Shown: piece after piece, positions 18,364 to 28,065 of the stretch
Layout of the letters: every line of letters starts with the position of its first letter
How positions within the stretch are numbered: position 1 is the stretch's first letter
Assembly (NCBI RefSeq): GCF_009177095.1
Contig: NZ_AP021861.1
Coordinates: 4,384,501-4,448,500, forward strand
Length of the DNA stretch: 64,000 bases
Source: Lacipirellula parvula
GTDB taxonomy: Bacteria; Planctomycetota; Planctomycetia; Pirellulales; Lacipirellulaceae
Direction of reading: 5' to 3'
Position numbers and translations under genes: made by a program
The notes under the pieces: model-generated
Told to the model about the DNA's origin: nothing
The model's database searches: none
The model's input: the letters and a program-made list of their open reading frames with translations, nothing else

Positions 18364-19496
18364 TGGCAGTGGTGCAAGACAAGATTACGCTCGTCGGCAA
18401 TCGTCACTCGCGGCGCGTGCAAGGCTTTGTCGCGGCAGCCGCTCGTGGGGGCTGCGCAGTGAACGTCGTGCCGTATGTTGATGCGATCTCCGGTCGATGC
18501 CCGCCTCCCACTGAGGGCGTGGTACGGTTGGATTCGCCCGGCGAGGACGCGGATGCCTATCGAGCGATCTTGCGGGCAGGCATCGCCCCCCTTCGTATGG
18601 CCAGCGGTGAACCGCTTGATCAGGATGGCATCGAACGATTGGAGCTCGCCCGCGGGGCCATCGTTCGCCCGCGACAATGGTTCTTCGGATTTCGCGAAAT
18701 CCTGCATCAACTGGCGGTCGACTGGAATGATCCGCGGATTCGCTGGATGTCGACGCCGGCGGCCGTTAGCACGGCATTCGACAAGCTGGCGTGTCTTGAG
18801 CGATGGTCGCAGTTACCGACCCCTCGCCGCATTCCGCAAGTCTGGTCGTACGCGGAGCTTCGCGAGGCCGTTAAGCAGCGACACGCGCGGCTGTTTCTCA
18901 AACTCCGTTACGGATACGCGGCCATGGGCGCGGTGGCGCTCGAATGGCGTGACGGCAACATCCGAGCGATTACCACCGTTGAGACCTGCGTAAGTGGAGC
19001 GACGTCGCAGCTGTACGTGTCGAAGCGGCCGCAGGTGCTGCGACGCGAAGCGGAGATTGCCTGGCTGGTCGATCGACTTGCAGCAGAAGAACTTGTCGTC
19101 GAAGAGTGGTTGCCAAAAGCACGCTGGCTAGGCCGTCCATTTGACGTGCGAGCGGTAGTGATCGGCGGCGAGGTTCAACATGTCGTCGGCCGAGCCAATG
19201 CCTCGCCCTTCACGAACTTGAATCTGGACGCCGTCCGGATCAGCCGAGACGACCTGATGCACCATCTGGGGGGACGCTGGCCCGAGATGACGGAACTTTG
19301 CGCTGCAGCAGCGCGGGAATTGCCCGATGCTGGCATGCTTGGCATCGACGTCCTGGTGAGACCGGGCGGCAAGCAGTTCGCGCTTTTGGAGGCCAATGCG
19401 TTTGGCGACTATCTTCCCGGCTTGCTGCATCAGGGCCTGTCAACATGGGACGCTGAAGTGCGTTGGCTGCGCGGTCGCAAGGAGTTGGCGGCATGA
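18363..19496 (+). CDS. STM4014-family ATP-grasp protein
   Basis: A 377-residue protein whose second half reads as an ATP-grasp ligase: FLKLRYGYAAMGAVAL (nucleotide-binding lysine), LVVEEWLP (adenine-contact region), FDVRAVVIGGEVQHVVGRAN, and the metal-binding end GMLGIDVLV then FALLEANAFGDYLPGLL. ATP-grasp enzymes join a carboxylate to an amine or thiol through an acyl phosphate. The start overlaps the preceding stop and its own stop overlaps the next start, so it sits inside a translationally coupled operon. The substrate is unknown; the presence of two radical SAM enzymes suggests a small-molecule or peptide modification pathway. Confidence 0.82.
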   Translation: MAVVQDKITLVGNRHSRRVQGFVAAAARGGCAVNVVPYVDAISGRCPPPTEGVVRLDSPGEDADAYRAILRAGIAPLRMASGEPLDQDGIERLELARGAIVRPRQWFFGFREILHQLAVDWNDPRIRWMSTPAAVSTAFDKLACLERWSQLPTPRRIPQVWSYAELREAVKQRHARLFLKLRYGYAAMGAVALEWRDGNIRAITTVETCVSGATSQLYVSKRPQVLRREAEIAWLVDRLAAEELVVEEWLPKARWLGRPFDVRAVVIGGEVQHVVGRANASPFTNLNLDAVRISRDDLMHHLGGRWPEMTELCAAAARELPDAGMLGIDVLVRPGGKQFALLEANAFGDYLPGLLHQGLSTWDAEVRWLRGRKELAA

Positions 19497-20302
19497 TGGC
19501 TGATTCTCCCAGCACTGCGCAAGCTGCGGACATTTTGATGGTCACGTTCGATGCGTTGCGATTCGACGTCGCGGAGCGGGCCTATCGCGACGGGCGAACC
19601 AAGAACTTAGCCGCCTTGCTGCCGAATGGGTGGGAGCGTCGCCATAGCCCGGGAAACTTTACGTTTGCCTCCCACGCCGCATTGTTCGGCGGCTTCTGGC
19701 CTACGCCGACTGAGCCGGGCCCCTCGCCTCGGCCCTTTGCGCTGCGATTCCCCGGGAGCCGAACTCTCAATGAGCAAACGCAAGTTCTGGAAGGAAGCAA
19801 CATCGTCGAGGGCTTGCGGAAACTTGGCTTCTATACGATTTGCATCGGGGGCGTCGGCTTCTTCAATAAACTGACGCCGCTGGGGAGCCTCTTCCCGGCG
19901 ATGTTCGATGAAAGTCACTGGCGGCCAGAGTTCTCTGTTTCGCAAATCCACTCGACGCGATCTCAGGTTCACACAGCGCTTGACTGCCTGGCGTCTCAGC
20001 CGCCGTCGCGACCGTTGTTCCTCTTCATGAACCTCTCGGCAACGCATCCGCCGACAGTCGGCTACCTGCAGGGCGCGAGGGAAGACTCGGTCGAGACTCA
20101 AGAGGCTGCGCTTAGCTACGTGGATCGCCAAATCGAGCCGCTGCTCGACGGTCTGCGTCAACGGCGCCGCCCGCTGAACGCGTTTCTGATGTCCGATCAC
20201 GGAACGCTCTTCGGCGAGGACGGCTACACAGGACATCGCGTTGGGCACGACGTCGTTTGGACCATTCCGTACGGCGAGTTTTGCTGGGAGCAACCGTTAT
20301 GA
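19493..20302 (+). CDS. STM4013-family hydrolase (sulfatase/alkaline phosphatase fold)
   Basis: A 269-residue enzyme of the alkaline phosphatase superfamily. ILMVTFDALRFDV carries the first metal-binding aspartate, FTFASHAALF is at the nucleophile position, and SDHGTLFGEDGYTGHRVGH carries the remaining Asp/His metal ligands. The ATG at 19493 is used: AAGGAG lies eight bases upstream and it gives the four-base ATGA overlap with the preceding gene, whereas the longer frame from 19463 has no such support. It is shorter than true sulfatases and lacks a signal peptide, so it acts in the cytoplasm. The reaction could be phosphate, sulphate or phosphoglycerate ester hydrolysis or transfer. Confidence 0.83.
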   Translation: MMADSPSTAQAADILMVTFDALRFDVAERAYRDGRTKNLAALLPNGWERRHSPGNFTFASHAALFGGFWPTPTEPGPSPRPFALRFPGSRTLNEQTQVLEGSNIVEGLRKLGFYTICIGGVGFFNKLTPLGSLFPAMFDESHWRPEFSVSQIHSTRSQVHTALDCLASQPPSRPLFLFMNLSATHPPTVGYLQGAREDSVETQEAALSYVDRQIEPLLDGLRQRRRPLNAFLMSDHGTLFGEDGYTGHRVGHDVVWTIPYGEFCWEQPL

Positions 20303-21618
20303 ACGCTCAGCTTAACGCGCCGGACGAACTTCTCGATTTACGCGCCTACGCCTACTCGTATCCGCATAAGTCGGCATACCGGCCGCTGACTCCGCCGGTC
20401 TCAATTGCGGAAGCCTGGCAAGACGAAGACGTCCGTCAGCTCTCTCTTTACGTGCATGTGCCGTTTTGCGAGATGCGCTGCGGGTTTTGCAATTTATTCA
20501 CTCAATCGCAACCGGCAGGCGAGGCAGTCGAGAGTTATCTCGCGACGCTGCTCAGGCAGTTTCGCATCGTGCGCCGCGCGGTTCCCGAGGCCGAGTTTGC
20601 TCAGTTTGCGATCGGCGGCGGCACCCCGACCTACCTCTCGGCGCTGCAGTTAGAGCGATTGTTGGCGGCAGTGGAGTCGGGCTTCGACCTGTCGATTGCA
20701 ACGCTGCCGACTTCGATTGAAACCTCGCCGCTCACTGCCACCCGAGACCGGTTGGCCATTCTGAAAGAATTCGGCGTCGAGCGAATCAGCATCGGCGTGC
20801 AGTCGTTCGAAACAGTTGATCTTCAAGCGTTCGGCAGACCGCGGCAGTGTCGCGAAGTCTACGCCGCGTTAGAAACAATCCGAGAACTGCAGTTCGCGAC
20901 GCTCAACATCGACCTCATTTATGGAACAGACTCGCAAACGGCCTCCGCCTGGCTAGCGTCACTGACGGAGGCGCAGCGTTTTGAACCGGAAGAGATTTAC
21001 CTCTACCCGCTGTACGTTCGACCTGACACGGGCCTTGATCGGATCGAACGTCGGCAAGATCAGCACCGTCACGACTTGTACCGACTGGCGGTTGAATTTC
21101 TCACCAATCGCGGCTACCAACAGACTTCGTTGCGGTGCTTCCGCCGTTCCAACTCCGCTGCCTGCGTCGCTTACACATGCCAACGAGACGGCATGATTGG
21201 TCTGGGATGCGGAGCGCGTTCCTACACGCGACGTCTGCACTACGCGACGAAGTTCGCCGTGCGTCAAACAGGAATCCGAGCGATCCTGTCCGAATGGATT
21301 CGCCAAACAGACGCTGAATTAGCGCACGCGACGCACGGCCTACGGCTTTCGTCGGACGAACAACGACGCCGCTATCTAATCATGAGCTTGCTCCAGGCGG
21401 AAGGGGTATCACTGTCGGACTACGAGCGGCAATTCGACGGCTCGCCGTTTGACGACGTTCCTGAGCTCGAAGAACTGCGCCATCGCCACTGGCTAGATCA
21501 ATCGACTCAGGGAATGCTGCGTCTGACCGCCCTTGGATTGGAAAACTCCGACCTTGCCGGACCGCTGCTCTACTCCGCATACGTTCGGAGTTGCCTTGAG
21601 GAATTCGCACGGCGATGA
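20299..21618 (+). CDS. STM4012-family radical SAM protein (HemN-like)
   Basis: A 439-residue radical SAM enzyme with the iron-sulphur motif CEMRCGFCNLF (CxxxCxxC) near residue 60, after YVHVPF, which is the HemN-type context. The SAM-binding GGGTPTYLS segment and the ERISIGVQSF motif follow. The C-terminal part resembles the HemN winged-helix cap (IGLGCGARSYT, RRYLIMSLLQAEG). It is not likely to be a coproporphyrinogen oxidase in this setting but a relative with another substrate. The ATG at 20299 overlaps the previous stop by four bases; the frame upstream of it lies inside the previous gene. Confidence 0.87.
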   Translation: MNAQLNAPDELLDLRAYAYSYPHKSAYRPLTPPVSIAEAWQDEDVRQLSLYVHVPFCEMRCGFCNLFTQSQPAGEAVESYLATLLRQFRIVRRAVPEAEFAQFAIGGGTPTYLSALQLERLLAAVESGFDLSIATLPTSIETSPLTATRDRLAILKEFGVERISIGVQSFETVDLQAFGRPRQCREVYAALETIRELQFATLNIDLIYGTDSQTASAWLASLTEAQRFEPEEIYLYPLYVRPDTGLDRIERRQDQHRHDLYRLAVEFLTNRGYQQTSLRCFRRSNSAACVAYTCQRDGMIGLGCGARSYTRRLHYATKFAVRQTGIRAILSEWIRQTDAELAHATHGLRLSSDEQRRRYLIMSLLQAEGVSLSDYERQFDGSPFDDVPELEELRHRHWLDQSTQGMLRLTALGLENSDLAGPLLYSAYVRSCLEEFARR

Positions 21619-22457
21619 CGTACTCGCTCCTCTACCGCGGTTTTCTGAGCAGTTGCAACTACAGTTGCGGGTACTGCCCATTTGCCAAGCGGATAGAAAG
21701 TCGCGCGCGGCTCCATCGCGACCGGCAATCGGTCGAGCGATTCGCCAACTGGATCGCGGAACAAACCAGCGATCAATGGAAGATCTTGTTTACGCCGTGG
21801 GGCGAAGCGCTCACGAGATCTTGGTACCGCACGGCGCTCACTCGTCTTTCTCATTTGCCGCAAGTGCAACGAGTGAGTGCGCAAACCAACTTGTCGTGCG
21901 GCGTTAGATGGATCAACGATTGCAATCTTGAGCGATTGTCTCTGTGGACGACGTTTCACCCATCCGAAGTCAGCGCTGTAGCCTTCGCCGCAAAGGTCAT
22001 CGAGTTGCGAGGGCAGGGCGTTCAGCTTTCCGTCGGCATGGTGGCCATTCCGGGCGCACTGAGCGACGTTGATGCCATGCGAGACCGCCTACCGCCAGAC
22101 GTCAACATGTGGCTCAATGCCCAGCAGCCTCGCCGGCGGCCTTTTACTGAAGATGAAGTTGCGCGCTTCTCCCGAATCGATCCGTATTTTCCGTTGACGT
22201 TGCGACCTGAGCGATCTCTCGGCAGGCCGTGCCCAACAGGCGAAGTCAGCTTCACGGTGGATGGCGACGGGGACATGCGCCGCTGCCACTTTGTCGATAG
22301 CGTCATCGGCAACATCTATACCCCGAATTGGCGAGCTTCGCTGATGCCTAGAGTCTGTCCCAACGCATCTTGCAAATGCTTCTTGGGAACATCGCAACTG
22401 CTATCAACTAATTCGGCGTCAGCACTGAGCAATCGCTTGGCGTTGCTCGAACATTGA
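21615..22457 (+). CDS. STM4011-family radical SAM protein
   Basis: A 280-residue radical SAM enzyme. The cluster motif is CNYSCGYCPFAK near residue 14; the AQTNLS and LWTTFHPSEV segments are typical of the barrel. A C-terminal cysteine group (RPCPTGEVSF, RRCHFVD, CPNASCKCFLG) suggests a second, SPASM-like iron-sulphur cluster. It starts in a four-base overlap with STM4012 and is the last gene of the cluster. The two radical SAM proteins, the ATP-grasp and the hydrolase are kept together in distant bacteria, which argues for one pathway; the product is not known. Confidence 0.87.
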   Translation: MTYSLLYRGFLSSCNYSCGYCPFAKRIESRARLHRDRQSVERFANWIAEQTSDQWKILFTPWGEALTRSWYRTALTRLSHLPQVQRVSAQTNLSCGVRWINDCNLERLSLWTTFHPSEVSAVAFAAKVIELRGQGVQLSVGMVAIPGALSDVDAMRDRLPPDVNMWLNAQQPRRRPFTEDEVARFSRIDPYFPLTLRPERSLGRPCPTGEVSFTVDGDGDMRRCHFVDSVIGNIYTPNWRASLMPRVCPNASCKCFLGTSQLLSTNSASALSNRLALLEH

Positions 22458-22538
22458 GTGAACCGCCGATGTCGCGGATCAATCAACGCTCCTGCGTCGT
22501 CCAAGCGCCTGCCAGCGTTATCGAAGCGGGCCGTGAGG

Positions 22539-25337
22539 CTAAATCTCATACACGGTCGCTACGCCGTTCGCGTCGAAAAGAATGAAACGGTCGGAGGCGA
22601 CCACGGGCAACAGCGCGACAGGGGGGGCGCCATGCTTGTCTAATGTCGCGACAAGCTTGAGTGCGCCCCCTTTGGTCTCGTACGCTTCAATGCGTTCAGC
22701 CGTCGCGGCGATGGCGTAGCCACCGCGATTGATGCAGACGACGGGTTCGATCATATCGCTGGCCATGGGAATCAGGCGATGATGTCCCGAGCCGTCCCAC
22801 AAGACAGCGGCGCCATGCTCCATGCCAATGGCGATCCGATTGAGCGCGTAAAGGTGCGAGCCGGAAACAGAACGGATGGGCGACGCGGTTTCAAAACGCT
22901 GGCTTTCGGCCGTGGCGCTTAGTGAAACCAATCCATTTCCGAATCCGACGTAGAGTCGATCGTTGCGCACATGCATCGGCAGCGGGATAGCCACCTCGTC
23001 CCCTTGCCCGCAAAGCTCGCGTGGAATGGGGATCGTGCCGATCAATCGTCCTTGGTCGTCGGTGCAACTGGCGACGAATCCGTCGCGAATCTCCACGGTC
23101 CAGAGGCTGCCTTGCCCGCCGCGCGAGGCGCCGAACGGTCGTCCCGAGCCAGGCAAGGCGCCGATTTTCACGGATTGCGGGTGATATTCAGTGGGAGTGA
23201 ATACGATCTTTTGCGGCAGCGTTTCGCCGCTGACGACGTAAAGCCCCACCGAATCGCGGTGAAAGTGGTCGACGGCGAGAATCAGCTCGGCGTCGCTCAA
23301 GACGCTGACTTTCGGCCAGGGCGTCGCGAACCGATCGACGTTGCCGGCTGAATCGGCGCGGGAGACCACGATGCGCCCATCGACGATGCCTGCCGCAAAC
23401 AGCACGTCGCCGCTGGCGGCGGCGGTGCGCCAAGAGCCTTTCAAACCGAGCGACATTGAATGAAGTGCTTTGATCTTCAGCGGCGTCGCGCTTGTGCCGG
23501 CGATCGATGCGCGAGGCGGCGGAGACGCTGGGGCGTACCGTCGGGCGTCTCGCCCCAGCAACAGGTCTTCCGGAGCCAATCGCGCCAACGTCGAGCATAA
23601 GAGGCGGGCTTCAGCGGGAGGCGCCGCGCGTAAACGAGCGCCGATGATGCGCGTCGCCGACTCCGCGGCAGCGTCGCGGGTCGAACGATCCGGGTAGCTT
23701 TCAAAAAGTTCCGCCAAGACGACGGACACCGGCAGTTGCATGCGGCGCTCCGCCGCTTCTTCGACGAGTTCGACGGCGCGGCTGCGCGCATCGTCGTGTC
23801 GTCCCGAGCGTTTCAGCGTGGAGAACAGATGTTGCAGCGATGTGATTGGCGCTACCGAGTTCAGCCACCCGCTTTCAAGTTCGACTAACGCCTGATCGAC
23901 GTCGTTAAGACGCGTTTCCCAAACGCGAGCCGAATCGACGTAGTCGTCGTTGCGGCGAAACTCCTCGATGGCCGTGAGATAAGCTTCGCGAGCCGATTCG
24001 GGTTGTTCTAGGCCTTCGTAAAGCTCGCCGACTTTTTCATGCATCTGTAACTGCGAGTATTGCTCGATGGCTTCGGCCCACAGGCCTCCCTGTTCCAGGC
24101 ATCGAGCCGCGTCGAGCGGGCGGTGTAACCGCTCTCGATAGAGGACGGCTGCTTCGCGAAAGCAGCGGCCAGCCGTTAGCGCACCGGCAGCTGCATCTAG
24201 ATCGTTCAGCAGTTCCGCGAAAATATAGGCGGCGCGACGATGTCGCCCGAGGTTCATCTCGCGGTTGGCTAGAGTTCGGTATCGTTCGACGAGTTGCCGC
24301 TGGTAGTCCGCTGCGATATTCCACTGATCGGCCCCGCCTCCGCCGCCAAGGCCTCTCAGGCTGAAATTTACGAGGCGTTCCGTCAGTCGACCGCTCGGCC
24401 GAGCCAAGCCGCGATGGAGCGTTCCGCCGATCGGTAGCGCGAAGCGCAAGCCACGATCAGGATCGTCTTGCAGCAAGTGGAGTAACCGGCGAATTTCCTT
24501 ATTGCGGGCGTCGTCTAGCGACTTCTGGACGCCGGCCAACTTGTCCGCCAGATACGCCCCAAGTTTGCTTGGTTGCCGTGAGCGCTGTGATGCGGAAGAG
24601 CGATGCGTACTCCCTTTCCCTTTGGCGGCGCCCGCTGGAGGCTGGAACGTCGGCAGCAGCTTGCCCAAAGAACCCAGAGCAACGAACGCGAGGCCAGCGC
24701 TCGCCAAACCTGCTTGGACGACGCCCCGTAAGAAACCGCCTTGAGGCTCTTGCGGCGCCTCGGGAAGGTCATGCCACTGCTCGGCGTCGGAGCCAATATT
24801 GTCGCGCCCTGAATCTAAAATCGATTCGAAGCTTAGCGCGACGAGCGGTTCCAGGGCATAGTGCCGCGTTGCGAAGGCGATTCCCGAGACAGCGCACGAC
24901 CAGTCGCGCGGCGTGAGCTGCGGCGGCGCCAATAGCTGCGCCGGCGACAAGATCTCCGCTGGCTCGGCTGCCGTCAGTCCGGCAGCGGCTTGCCAAACAT
25001 AAACGTAGCCTGGAGGCAACAGGGCGGTAAGCTCGCTGGCTGAGAGCCGCGGCTTGATTGCCGCGTCAACTGGAACGTAAACCTGCGGCGCCGTCTCTGC
25101 GAACGGGAGGCAACGTCGCGACGCGGCGACGGGAGTTGGCGGAATCAACAGCGCCGCGACAACCTGGGAAGTTGCGCCGGCGCCCCGCAATGGGATGATT
25201 TTGATTTGAGCGTGGTTCACCGGCCAAGCGGCGATTTCATGCAACCAACTGCCGGCGTCTCCGCAAGCGATCAACCACGCCGCTGCGGGGAGCGGCGGTG
25301 ATTCTCGTCGACAGAGGGTGACGGGGAGTTCAAGCAT
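22539..25337 (-). CDS. bpX-type protein with helical repeats and C-terminal beta-propeller
   Basis: A large (about 930 residues) last gene of the ternary operon. Regions in order: an alpha/beta amino-terminal domain (LPAAAWLIACGDAGSWLHEIAAW), a short hydrophobic stretch (GVVQAGLASAGLAFVALG), a TPR-like solenoid (AAYIFAELLNDLDAAAGALTAGRCF, AARCLEQGGLWAEAIEQYSQLQ), and a C-terminal propeller of WD/PQQ-like blades (LFAAGIVDGRIVV, LYVGFGNGLVSL). The start is the ATG at 25337, which overlaps the upstream gene by eight bases; the frame is open further upstream but only inside that gene. It probably acts as the target-binding part of a MoxR-vWA system. The individual bpX number is not assigned. Confidence 0.7.
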   Translation of the reverse strand: MLELPVTLCRRESPPLPAAAWLIACGDAGSWLHEIAAWPVNHAQIKIIPLRGAGATSQVVAALLIPPTPVAASRRCLPFAETAPQVYVPVDAAIKPRLSASELTALLPPGYVYVWQAAAGLTAAEPAEILSPAQLLAPPQLTPRDWSCAVSGIAFATRHYALEPLVALSFESILDSGRDNIGSDAEQWHDLPEAPQEPQGGFLRGVVQAGLASAGLAFVALGSLGKLLPTFQPPAGAAKGKGSTHRSSASQRSRQPSKLGAYLADKLAGVQKSLDDARNKEIRRLLHLLQDDPDRGLRFALPIGGTLHRGLARPSGRLTERLVNFSLRGLGGGGGADQWNIAADYQRQLVERYRTLANREMNLGRHRRAAYIFAELLNDLDAAAGALTAGRCFREAAVLYRERLHRPLDAARCLEQGGLWAEAIEQYSQLQMHEKVGELYEGLEQPESAREAYLTAIEEFRRNDDYVDSARVWETRLNDVDQALVELESGWLNSVAPITSLQHLFSTLKRSGRHDDARSRAVELVEEAAERRMQLPVSVVLAELFESYPDRSTRDAAAESATRIIGARLRAAPPAEARLLCSTLARLAPEDLLLGRDARRYAPASPPPRASIAGTSATPLKIKALHSMSLGLKGSWRTAAASGDVLFAAGIVDGRIVVSRADSAGNVDRFATPWPKVSVLSDAELILAVDHFHRDSVGLYVVSGETLPQKIVFTPTEYHPQSVKIGALPGSGRPFGASRGGQGSLWTVEIRDGFVASCTDDQGRLIGTIPIPRELCGQGDEVAIPLPMHVRNDRLYVGFGNGLVSLSATAESQRFETASPIRSVSGSHLYALNRIAIGMEHGAAVLWDGSGHHRLIPMASDMIEPVVCINRGGYAIAATAERIEAYETKGGALKLVATLDKHGAPPVALLPVVASDRFILFDANGVATVYEI

Positions 25338-28065
25338 GCACTGAATGGACGAATGAACGAATGGTTGGTTCGAATAGGTTGCGTGAAGTTGCGGCCGAAC
25401 GTTCGTCTCCGGCTTTCTCGGAGCCAGCGATGAAATAAGGCTTGCCCCACATCTGGCCGTCGGAACGCCAGCCGGTGAGTTCGCCTTCATGCAAAACGAG
25501 GGTCAGTTCAGGCAGGCTGCGGTTAGCTGGAACCAAGTGCAGCAGGCCGCGAGAGTCCAGAAAACAGGCGTTCCCGTTGGGCCAACGCGCGACTGACAAT
25601 TGGTAGCCGAAATAGCCTTCGACAGGCTTGAACGCGATCGGCCGCTGCAACTTTAAGCCATGACTGCGGCTGACCATCGCTGGCGTATTCAACGCGAGCT
25701 GAAAGCTGACGAGCTGCTCCTTCGCTGAACGGAGCGCCAAATCGCCCGACGAATCGATGCCGATGACGTTGAAGCGATGACGCAGCGTTAGCGCCCTGCA
25801 GTTTCTCGTGATGCGTTCGTCAAACGCCGTTTCCGTGCAGCGGTGGTTGATTCCGAACGGCATGCCGATGCTGCGATACTCCAGCCTCGACGGTTGCTCT
25901 GGGTGCGGCGCGGCCAGGCAAATCCGCTTGCCATCGAGCGAGATGTCAAGGACGCGAATGTCGCCGCTGAGGTCATGCCAGACCCTCTCGAGTTTCTCAT
26001 TTGCCGTAAGATAGAACTGACCAGTCGGCGTGACGCCGACGGGGCCGTCGCCGCCGGCGTATTCGAACATGGTTGACAGCTTGAGCGTCACGGATGAGTT
26101 CGCGAATACCGGCACGGCTTCAAATCTGGCGGACATTCCGTTGTAAGAGAGCGCGTGCCAAGGCTTGCCGTCATACGTCAAGCGAAAGAAGCGGCCATGT
26201 TGCCAACGCAATCCATGCGGAATAGCCAGCCGATCAAGTTGCGCCCCCGTCGCCGGATCGAACACCGCCACTTTATTTTTTCGACACGCGAACAGAATGC
26301 CATTGTGGGCGCAGACCGATGCGACGGCGCCAAAATCGCCAAGTTGCAGCGGCGTCGGTTGCTGGCGTAGACCCTCGCGGCCAACGCTGAAGACATGAAG
26401 CTTGTGAGCGGAGCCGGCGACGACGAAAACGTTATCGCCGGCGTCTGGTTGGCTCGCCCACCACAGTCTGCCGATCGGGAGACGTTCGGCGATTTGCATC
26501 GCGCCGCGGGCGGGCATCGTCCAGCGCATCAGGCGGCCGTCACTGGTGAGCGACAGAGCGCCCCAATGGCCGCTCCACCAAATTTCGCTCTGGCGGACGG
26601 CATGGGGAAGTTTCAGCGGGAAGGGGGCGACTGCGAAGATCGCCGGCAGGTCCGACGTGCTGCTGCGATCGACCAGGGCGGCTGGCGCCGAGACAATGTC
26701 CGCTAGATCGATGGTCGCCTCGCGCAGCAGTTTGCATCCGCGCGGCGTCCGCTCCCAAAGTCGAAACGTGCCGTCTCGATCAACCGCCGCCATCAAGAGC
26801 TGCGGCGGAGCCAATTGACGGAGGGTTTCCTGCACGTCGGCGGCGTCTAGCGATTGCTGAGAAGTGAGCAGAATCGGCTCCGTCCGGACGTTGTCGCTGG
26901 AGATGCGCTTCAGGAAGTCGGCCAAGGCGGCGGCTGGGTGGAGATCGGGCTCCAACGCGGCGAGATGCTCGGTGATCCCACTGCGCGAGAGTAACTCAAT
27001 CGGCTCGGCGAAGTCGTCGCTCGCGCGGAAGAAATCGACTTTTCCCGCCCGGCCTGACTGAGCGGCGAACGCCAGCGCCGCCGCCGTCGCAAAGAGGCGA
27101 GGAAGTCCCCACATGCGAATACCGGCGTCGATCAAAATCGCCCGGTTCGTTTGCGGCAAGCTCGGCGGCGACTCGCGGCAAATGTAGAGCGCCTCGTTCA
27201 TCGCCACGCGCACGGCAAGCGTATTGTTATCATGCGCCAATTCGCTGGCGAGCAATCGGTCGAGCGGTCCCCGATTCGCAATGTCGCTGTAGCCGCCGGC
27301 TTCTTGCTCCGGCGCCGCCGAGAGACGTCGGGGCAGACTGGTCATCGATTCCAGTCGCTTGGCAATCCGGCCGACGCCGGCGAACTCCGCATCGTTGAGG
27401 AGCGAGCAGATGAGTTGCCGCGCCGTCTCGGAGGGCGAGAGTTCCAATTCAACGGATTGCGGCGCCTCTTCGATTCCGGTCGTCAGCCGCATTCGCAACG
27501 CCTGCGCGTCGACGCGATGAATCCCTGCGGAGAGGAGATGGAGGTCTCGCGCCAGCAGGGCCGGCGCGTAATTACTGGCGACGACCGCCACCTCCGCGAC
27601 GTCGATGAATTCCCCGATTCCCCTGTCCATTGCTTCGGCAATTGCCTCGGCCGTGGAACCTTGGACGACGCGCGGCGCCCCTTCCAAAGCCATTTCAACG
27701 AGCACTCGCTTGGCGGCAATTTGCGTACGCAGTTCCGGCTCAAGCTGCGCTACTTTGTCGAGTTCGCTGAAGGCGTTCGACAGCAGCGATTGAGGAGCAG
27801 ATTCTTGCAAGGCGCCGGCGATGATTCCGAGGCCTGATCGATCTTCTAGCCACGAGTGGCGCGTCGCGGCGAGCAGCAGCAAGATAGCGCTGAATGAAGG
27901 CAACCCCTGCGGCGCCAACCACCGCAGCACTTGCGCCACTTCGGCTCGAAAGGCGATGGTACGGTTGTCCTTCCAGACGATCGCCTCGCCGCCTTCGCGC
28001 CATTCCCAGAATCCGTCGTCTGGAGCACGCAAATATTCTCGGATTGCCATGTCGACGTCGGTCAC
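25330..28065 (-). CDS. ternary-system vWA-like and beta-propeller protein
   Basis: A 911-residue protein. The amino-terminal domain (IREYLRAPDDGFWEWREGGEAIVW, then VLRWLAPQGLPSFSAILLLLAA) is the type found in MoxR-vWA-propeller ternary systems. A helical region follows, then a vWA-like core (AILIDAGIRMWGLPRLFATAAALAFAA) near residue 310, where the MIDAS motif DxSxS is changed to DAGIR, so metal binding is doubtful. The C-terminal half is a beta-propeller (GAVASVCAHNGILFAC, DIRVLDISLDGKRICLAA, RFNVIGIDSSGDLAL). It overlaps both neighbours by 4-8 bases. It would couple to the MoxR ATPase as adaptor; effector chemistry is not evident. Confidence 0.7.
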   Translation of the reverse strand: MTDVDMAIREYLRAPDDGFWEWREGGEAIVWKDNRTIAFRAEVAQVLRWLAPQGLPSFSAILLLLAATRHSWLEDRSGLGIIAGALQESAPQSLLSNAFSELDKVAQLEPELRTQIAAKRVLVEMALEGAPRVVQGSTAEAIAEAMDRGIGEFIDVAEVAVVASNYAPALLARDLHLLSAGIHRVDAQALRMRLTTGIEEAPQSVELELSPSETARQLICSLLNDAEFAGVGRIAKRLESMTSLPRRLSAAPEQEAGGYSDIANRGPLDRLLASELAHDNNTLAVRVAMNEALYICRESPPSLPQTNRAILIDAGIRMWGLPRLFATAAALAFAAQSGRAGKVDFFRASDDFAEPIELLSRSGITEHLAALEPDLHPAAALADFLKRISSDNVRTEPILLTSQQSLDAADVQETLRQLAPPQLLMAAVDRDGTFRLWERTPRGCKLLREATIDLADIVSAPAALVDRSSTSDLPAIFAVAPFPLKLPHAVRQSEIWWSGHWGALSLTSDGRLMRWTMPARGAMQIAERLPIGRLWWASQPDAGDNVFVVAGSAHKLHVFSVGREGLRQQPTPLQLGDFGAVASVCAHNGILFACRKNKVAVFDPATGAQLDRLAIPHGLRWQHGRFFRLTYDGKPWHALSYNGMSARFEAVPVFANSSVTLKLSTMFEYAGGDGPVGVTPTGQFYLTANEKLERVWHDLSGDIRVLDISLDGKRICLAAPHPEQPSRLEYRSIGMPFGINHRCTETAFDERITRNCRALTLRHRFNVIGIDSSGDLALRSAKEQLVSFQLALNTPAMVSRSHGLKLQRPIAFKPVEGYFGYQLSVARWPNGNACFLDSRGLLHLVPANRSLPELTLVLHEGELTGWRSDGQMWGKPYFIAGSEKAGDERSAATSRNLFEPTIRSFVHSVHA

